Part shown: piece after piece, positions 58,051-64,000 of the stretch
How the letters are laid out: every line of letters begins with the position of its first letter
Numbering within the stretch: position 1 is the stretch's first letter
From: Cryptomeria japonica
Taxonomy: Eukaryota > Streptophyta > Pinopsida > Cupressales > Cupressaceae
DNA length: 64,000 nucleotides
Assembly (NCBI RefSeq): GCF_030272615.1
Contig: NC_081411.1
Span: 159,541,471 to 159,605,470 of the forward strand
Direction: 5' to 3'
Translations under genes and position numbers: made by a program
The notes under the pieces: model-generated
Told to the model about the DNA's origin: nothing
The model's input: only the letters and a program-made list of their open reading frames with translations
The model's database searches: none

Positions 58051-58383
58051 CATTGATGGCAATACAAATATCAACGCCTCTGATTGCTGCTGAGATTGGT
58101 GAATAGGAATCCTGATTTACATTACCAAGTATTCACCTTGCTTTGTCTGTCTTCAGCCTACCGCTGGTTCACCTAATTAGACACATAATTATTCTCCTTA
58201 ATCACATAATTCTTCTCCCCCTTTGACAACAATGCCAAAATGAAAAAAAATGTAATTCTGCTCTCACTGTGCATCAACATCATTCTGCAACTTGATGCTC
58301 TCCCTGTGGAATACATCCACTTCTTCATCAATCCATGTAAAATTCTACAAGTGGTTCAAGGACTAATGTAATCAACATCATGG

Positions 58384-61300
58384 TCAACTAACTTCACGAA
58401 GAGGGACAACCCCCAATTGACTTCTAAGATACTCAAAAGTGGTCTTAGGTAGAGGTTTGGTAAAGATATCTTTAAGCTGCTCCTTGGTAGAAACATGCTC
58501 CAAGATAACATCTTTACATTGAAATTTTTCCCTCAGGAAGTGATATTTAAATTCAATGTGGTTAGTCCTTGCGTGCAAAACATGATTTTTTGAAATATTT
58601 ATTGCACATGTATTACCACACAAAATCTTTATTGGTTATGACATTTCCATCTTCAAACCTTCCAAAAAGTTCCTCATCCACATAGCTTGTGTGGAATTCA
58701 TATAAGCTGCTACATACTCAGCTTCAACAGTAGATTGTGAAGTACAACTCCGCTTTTTACTACTCCATGAAACTAGCCTTCCTCCTAGAAAGAATGCTCC
58801 ATGAAATCAACATCTGTGTATGCTTTCAAATCAAAATTTCCACCATATGGATACCATAACCCATAGTCAATAGTACCTTTCAGATATCTAAAAATTCTCT
58901 TGGTTTCCATCAAATGTGCCTCCCTTCGGTTCTTCTGAAATCTAGCAACAATACCAACTACATGGGCAATATCCGGTCGACTATGAACAATGTAATTTTC
59001 CAATCATTGGCCTGTATTCCTTTTCATCTATAGACTTAGATGCATCTTCCTTGGACAATTTACAACCTGTAACCATTAGGGTTCCAACTGGTTTACAATC
59101 ACTCATACCAAAAGTCTTCAAAACCTCTTTCACATACTTGGATTGAGTAATGAAAATACCATTCTTCATCTGGTGTATCTGTAAGCCTATGAATTTTTTA
59201 ATTTCCCCTACTAATGACATCTCAAACTCATTCTTCATTTCATCTGCAAAACAATTACTCATGTCATCATTTCCTCCAAATATAATGTCATCAACAAATA
59301 CTTCACTAACTAGTATTTCATCTCCTTTAGACTTGAGATAAATGTTGTTGTCATCACTGGTTCTAGCAAAGCCTATCTTCATTAGATGAGTATTAAATTG
59401 CTCATGCCATGCTCTAGGTGCCTGCTTTAATCTGTACAAAGTTTTATGCAATTTGCATACCATGTCTTCCTTATCTGTCAATGCATAACCACCGGGCTGC
59501 TCTATATAAACCTCTTCTTCCAGTATCCCATTCAAGAATGTAGACTTAACATCTATCTGGTATACTTGAACTTCTTATGAGCTGTAAATGCAAGAAATTT
59601 TCTGACACCTTCTAGTCTTGCTACTAGTGCAAAAGTTTCTCCATAATCTTCTCCATCTTCTTGTGCATAACCTTTGCATACTAATCTTACCTTGTTGCGA
59701 ACTACAACACCATCTTCATTTAACTTGTTTCTAAACACCCATTTGGTACCTATAACATTATTGTTTACCAGTCGGGGTACCAGGGTCCAAGTGTTGATCT
59801 TCTCAATTTGATCCAACTCCTCCTCCATAGCTTTCACCCAATGATCATCACCAAATGCCTTTTTAGCACTTCTAGGTTCAAAGGTGGAGATCATGCAAGA
59901 GTTATCTCTTATTCTCCTTCTAGTTAGTACATCGACATCCTTATCTCCAATTATCTATTTAGGACTGTGATTCAGTCTCACATACCTAGGAATAACATGA
60001 TCATTATCTTCAGGTTTAGCTTGTTCATTATCATCTTCTTCTGAATTTATTTGTTCCGGTTGAACAAGTACATCAAGATTTGCTTTATCAATTTCTGATT
60101 TCACAGTTTCAAGTTCCAAAAGAAAAATTCAAGGATCTTCATCCTTCTTCTCATAACTGGTTCCATCTGAAACTTTAGGACATTCATCTACACGAACATC
60201 AACACTCTCAACAATTTTCTGTGTCTGTTTGTTGAAGCATTTATAGGCCTTACTCTTGGTGGAATAGCCAAGAAATATGCCTTCATCACTCTTAGCTTCA
60301 GACTTGCTTATGTAATCACCTCATTTAATAAAAATTTTGCTTCCAAATATCTTAAAATAGCTAACATTAGGTGATCTCCCATACCAGTATTCATATGGGG
60401 TCTTGCCCTTACCTCTTTTCACCAGAACTCAGTTCATTGTGTAGACAACTATACTTACAACTTCTTTCCAAAATGTTTTTGCTACACCATTCTGTTGTGG
60501 TGTCCTTGGTGTAGAAAGCTACAGCTTGATACCATTATCATCACAATACGTAGTGAACTCCACTGAAGTGAATTCACCACCTTGATATGTTCTTAGACAT
60601 TTTATCTTTTTGCTACTCTCTTTCTCAACTAAGGCTCTGAATGCCTTGAATTTACCAAAAGCTTCATTCTTATCCTTCAAGAATGTGACACACATCATCC
60701 TTGAACAGTCATCAATGAAGATCATGAAATATCTATCACCTTGAATGCTTCTTGTTCTTATTGGTCCACATAGATCTGTATGAACCAAATCTAACAAGTT
60801 CTCTACTGAGAAGGACTTCATCTTGAAAGTTGAAGAAGTCATCTTTCCTAGCTGACATTCTTTACAAAGAGCATTAACCGATTTGTCTAGCTAAGGCATA
60901 CCTCTTACTGTCTTAGACTTGCTTACTTTAACAATATTGTCAAAATTTATATGACAAGATCTCCTATGCCAAAGCCATCTATCATCTATTTTTTCAATTA
61001 AATAGTTGCTAACTTTAGGATTGAGATGAAATAGATTACCTCTAGTTTGTTTCCCGGTTGCAATCAATTCACCTTTGTTGTCAAAGATTTTGCACATTCC
61101 ATTTCTAAACTTCAGTGGGTATCCTCTGTCATTAAGTTGTGCCACACTTAAAAGATTATGCTTTAGGCCTTCAACCCAATAGACATCGTCAGCACTGCTC
61201 TTCCCATTAAGAGAAATAACTCCCTTACCTTTAACCATAAAGGGTGAGTCATTGCCAAATCTGACAACACCGCTATCAAATTCCTTCAAAGAAAGAAATT

Positions 61301-62388
61301 TGCTTCGATCACCAGTCATGTGATGTGAACAACCACTATTAATGATCCAATCATCAGAGTTATCCATTCTAGATACTAGTGCCTTCTGACTTGATATTTC
61401 TTCCTTAATAGCTACAAACACAATATCTTCACTAACATCATCATCAGATTCTTCATCAGTAATACCACTGTCAATAGCTACAAGACAATCTCTCTTGCCT
61501 TTACCCTTATACTTCTTAAATGTCTCTCTTGTATTCATTTTCACCATTAGGGCAATTAGCTGCTATATGACCAATCTTGTTGCATGCAAAACATTTTAAA
61601 GATAGCTTACCTCTATATTTACCAGTGCCTCTAGGCAGTTGTTTTGCCAAGAATGCTTCAAGTTCCACTAAGTCGTCTTCATCTTCAACATCTCAACTGG
61701 ATCTAGATTCATAGCTATGGCCGGTATCTCTACTTCTTCTCACAGATGGGTTAGAGACAAAAGCTTTGAATGTAGATTCTGATTACTGTACACTACCATC
61801 ATAGCCATTTAGTTCAAAAGCAGTAAGTTTGCCAATAATAGAGTCAAGAGTTACCTTTGTCTTGTCAATGGATTGCAGCTCCTGAATAGCTGCAACTCGG
61901 ATAGCATAGACTGGTAGCAGGGTTATCAGTACCTTATTGATCACTGTGGCATCTTCCACTTTCCCTCCTGCACTCTTTATCTCACCAACTATCTGTTTAA
62001 TCCTTTGACCATAATGCTGGATATTCTCACCTTCAGACATTCTCATGTCATCAAACTTTCCTCTTAAACTCTCCTCTTTGGCAATCTTAACATGTTCATC
62101 ACTACTATAAATCTCTTCAAGTTTTTGCCACACTTCATGTGTAGTTTCAAGACCATGAACATCTACATATTTAGCATCAGACAAAGAATTGATAATAGCC
62201 TCTAATGCTTGGTGATTTTCTTGCTGTTCTTTCTTCTGATCACCAGTCAGGATTCCAGTAGGTGTAATATACTTAGTTCCTATATGATCCCAATACTGAC
62301 TACCAAGACTCTTAATGTAAATCTTCATTCTATCACTCCATATTCTATAGTTATCTTTGTTGAACTTCGGACCTTATTTCTTCATCAT
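58384..62388 (-). pseudogene. gag-pol: Copia gag-pol of the nested element, degraded
   Basis: ATG at 62386-62388, then TAA four codons later (62374-62376). The frame continues FNKDNYRIWSDRMKIYIKSL into an open gag (61783-62328). A zinc knuckle CFACNKIGHIAANC lies at about 61560-61600. The protease region (60891-61547) reads DDWIINSGCSHHMTG, with Asn where the catalytic Asp should be. Integrase (60519-60842) keeps HTDLCGP but has LRTYQGGEF, Tyr for catalytic Asp. RT pieces at 59553-59894 (NVIGTKWVFRNKLNEDG) and 58981-59535 (EEEVYIEQPGGYAL; FVDDIIFGG with FVDD at 59287-59298). RNase H at 58785-59003 breaks after AYTDVDF, and the tail is at 58384-58623 (HIEFKYHFLRE, QLKDIFTKPLPK). Confidence 0.93.
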
Positions 62389-62445
62389 GATCTACAAGAT
62401 CTTTTCCTCAAGCTATTAGTGTTTTAGATTAAGAGGACCTAAGAT

Positions 62446-62457
62446 GCTCTGATACCA
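62446..62457 (-). other. Primer binding site of the nested Copia element
   Basis: Minus strand TGGTATCAGAGC, perfect, 2 bp inside the 5' LTR. Confidence 0.95.
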
Positions 62458-62459
62458 AT

Positions 62460-63889
62460 TGATGGTATGAAAGAATAAGTATCTAGTAGAATACTGAGAG
62501 GGAGGGGGGGTGAATCAGTATATTGAAAAACTGATACAAAGTCCCCAAACTCAAACTCAGTCACACAAAGTAAACATATCTCAGTCAAGATCAATATTCA
62601 TAAGAATACTTGACATCAACTGGTTTAACTGTTTTGATAACTTAACAATAAACAACTTTAATCTTGTAAACATCAATAATGCTTAATCATAACTCAACAT
62701 ATTCATCTCTCAATGCTTCTAGTTATCATTCCTTATCAGAAGTTAGCCAAATCAACCAATGAGATCATAACCACAAAATATTCACCACTTGACACAAATG
62801 TTTATACATGGAAAACCCAAATAGGTAAAAACCACGGTCAGATGAGACTCACAAGGATAGCTATCTGAACTCTTCTGAAGTTCGCCCTGTTAGGAGCCAA
62901 TCTTGTTAAAGCTTTACAATAAGTCCTGTTAAGAACTAATTCCGATGAGGAATCACCTGGTTAAGGGATTTACAAATATGCCTTGATTAAAAGCACAATA
63001 CCTGTTAGGAGTAACCTCGCTGGAGGATTTAAGAATCCAATCTAATGGACCACCTTGTTAGAGGATTTAATGAGTAACCAAGCTTTTCAGAGCTTACCCG
63101 GTTAAGGGATTTCACTTCTATTGTAATTGTTAGAGAACAATAGGTTTTCTTGATCTGTCTGAGTAGCACTACATTTCCCTGATCAGACCCTTTTAAGCTT
63201 CAATCTGCCTTCACTCAAAGTGCAGATCCATTCACTGGTTAGGCAACTACACACTCAACAGGTTTCTATCAATCTTGCCAACAAACTTTACAAACAACTT
63301 CATCGACCTTAAATACAAATCAATTAGGTCGGTAACATGGCAAAAACCTAATTCTCATCATCGAGATTTCAAACAATTCGGTACAATCTTGACTGTTATA
63401 AATAATGACAATCTCTTCACATTCTTCAAGAAAATTCCAACCGCTCCATGATCACCGCTTCATCAGACTTTGTAACTCATCATGCGCTGTGCATTAGATG
63501 CAATCCACTTTGCTCCTTCCCTAGACAAAAACAAACATGCCAAAACAATTTGAAGTTATCCTCAAACAATGATCACACGTGTCTCCATCATTACCTCTCA
63601 TCAGATAATAAACCAACAAACTTGATCGGTTAGGGTTTAACAACTGATAGGGTTTACCAGTTACATTGCATAGAAAGGTTTAACCCTTTACACCAGTTTA
63701 CAACTTATAAACTTTACATACCGGTTTACAACATCTTCCACAAAGCTCTTTTGACCGGTTACTAGCCAATATCAAAAACAACAATATCAACAATAACATG
63801 AATATCATTACCGGTTCAATTGACATCAATGACAACATATCATTAATGCAATCTCTATGCAAAATGCCAACAAACTCAAAATGCCAACA
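62460..63889 (-). repeat. 5' LTR of the nested Copia element
   Basis: 1,430 bp partner of 56588-58036. Its outer end carries a 17 bp tandem duplication (aaaatgccaacaaactc, 63861-63877, then the same start again) not present in the other LTR. Confidence 0.9.
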
Positions 63890-63894
63890 AAATC

Positions 63895-64000
63895 CTCATA
63901 AGCCATATTTGCCAAACTCCTGTTATGTTCACTGAACCTCAAGGGGAACATCCTATTTCTTGTCATAGGCACAACAGTGATCACCCTATTACCCTTATTC
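63895..64000 (-). pseudogene. pol: Upstream part of the old Copia pol, cut by the window edge
   Basis: The minus strand reads VITVVPMTRNRMFPLRFSEH and then NRSLANMAYED, the stretch that normally precedes the WHLRYGHL motif of the GAG-pre-integrase domain. It is the continuation of 53864-56582 across the nested element. Confidence 0.85.

Larger units (their letters stand above)
56588..63889 (-). mobile_element. Ty1/Copia element nested in the older Copia
   Basis: A complete structure. LTRs start TGATGGTATGA and end ATGCCAACA. Flanks are GAATC (56583-56587) and AAATC (63890-63894), 4 of 5 alike. It has primer site, purine tract and a degraded gag-pol on the minus strand. Removing it joins the two halves of the host pol in frame (AYED then SIWLWHLRYGHL), which confirms the borders. 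Confidence 0.93.
53156..64000 (-). mobile_element. Old Ty1/Copia element, split and running off the window
   Basis: A 3' LTR (about 53156-53876) and a minus-strand pol (53864-56582) that continues at 63895-64000 after a nested Copia element. The 5' LTR, gag and protease would lie beyond 64000. Stops and frame changes show it is much older than the element at 5051-11073. Confidence 0.85.

Overview
This window is plant nuclear DNA from a repeat-rich genome, most likely a conifer. It is almost entirely transposable elements of different ages, many inserted into one another. The conifer call is an inference. It rests on the density of decayed LTR elements, plant-type Copia/Gypsy/L1 features (initiator-Met-tRNA primer sites, DUF4283 ORF1, an RNase H tail on L1 ORF2), and a fragment of a Penelope-like retroelement with a GIY-YIG remnant, a group reported from conifers as 'Dryads'. 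No rRNA, tRNA or CRISPR array was seen. The only host-gene candidate is one first coding exon at 18512-18674 (minus).

Layout. 352-4557: a 4.2 kb solo LTR (family A/B) holding a degenerate TGTGCA repeat array and a nested 764 bp solo Copia LTR (3520-4283). 5051-11073: a complete, young Copia element (minus) with a perfect CCATA target duplication, two 757 bp LTRs, primer site, polypurine tract and one gag-pol frame broken by a single TGA; its 3' UTR has six covarying hairpins. 12358-16528: a second 4.2 kb solo LTR of the same family with a perfect AAACC duplication, carrying eight dyad units about 167 bp apart. 16534-19350: non-TE sequence with a 219 bp tandem duplication and the host exon. 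19350-25508: a degraded L1 LINE (plus) with ATGA-overlapping ORFs and a deleted RT active site. 26749-30300: a second, internally deleted LINE (minus).

30431-38763: a Ty3/Gypsy element (minus) with gag-protease remnants but no recognisable RT or integrase. 38764-41530: a decayed hammerhead-ribozyme-like motif, an unidentified broken reading frame, an (AT)n run and the Penelope-like fragment. 41957-about 50170: interior of an unidentified LTR element (plus), interrupted by a second RT-less Gypsy element (42126-48116), whose own LTR is interrupted by a terminal-inverted-repeat element (42478-43966). 53156-64000: an old Copia element (minus) running off the right edge, split by a 7.3 kb Copia element (56588-63889); removing the insert restores the host frame.

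The autonomous-type elements (Copia, L1, Penelope-like) carry broken polymerase genes. The two Gypsy elements look non-autonomous, with gag-protease only. The strongest items for a second look are the covarying hairpins in the young Copia 3' UTR, the exchangeable repeat arrays in the 4.2 kb LTR family, the Penelope-like fragment with a ribozyme-like motif nearby, and the decayed Glu/Lys-rich reading frame in the outer LTR element at 48-50 kb.
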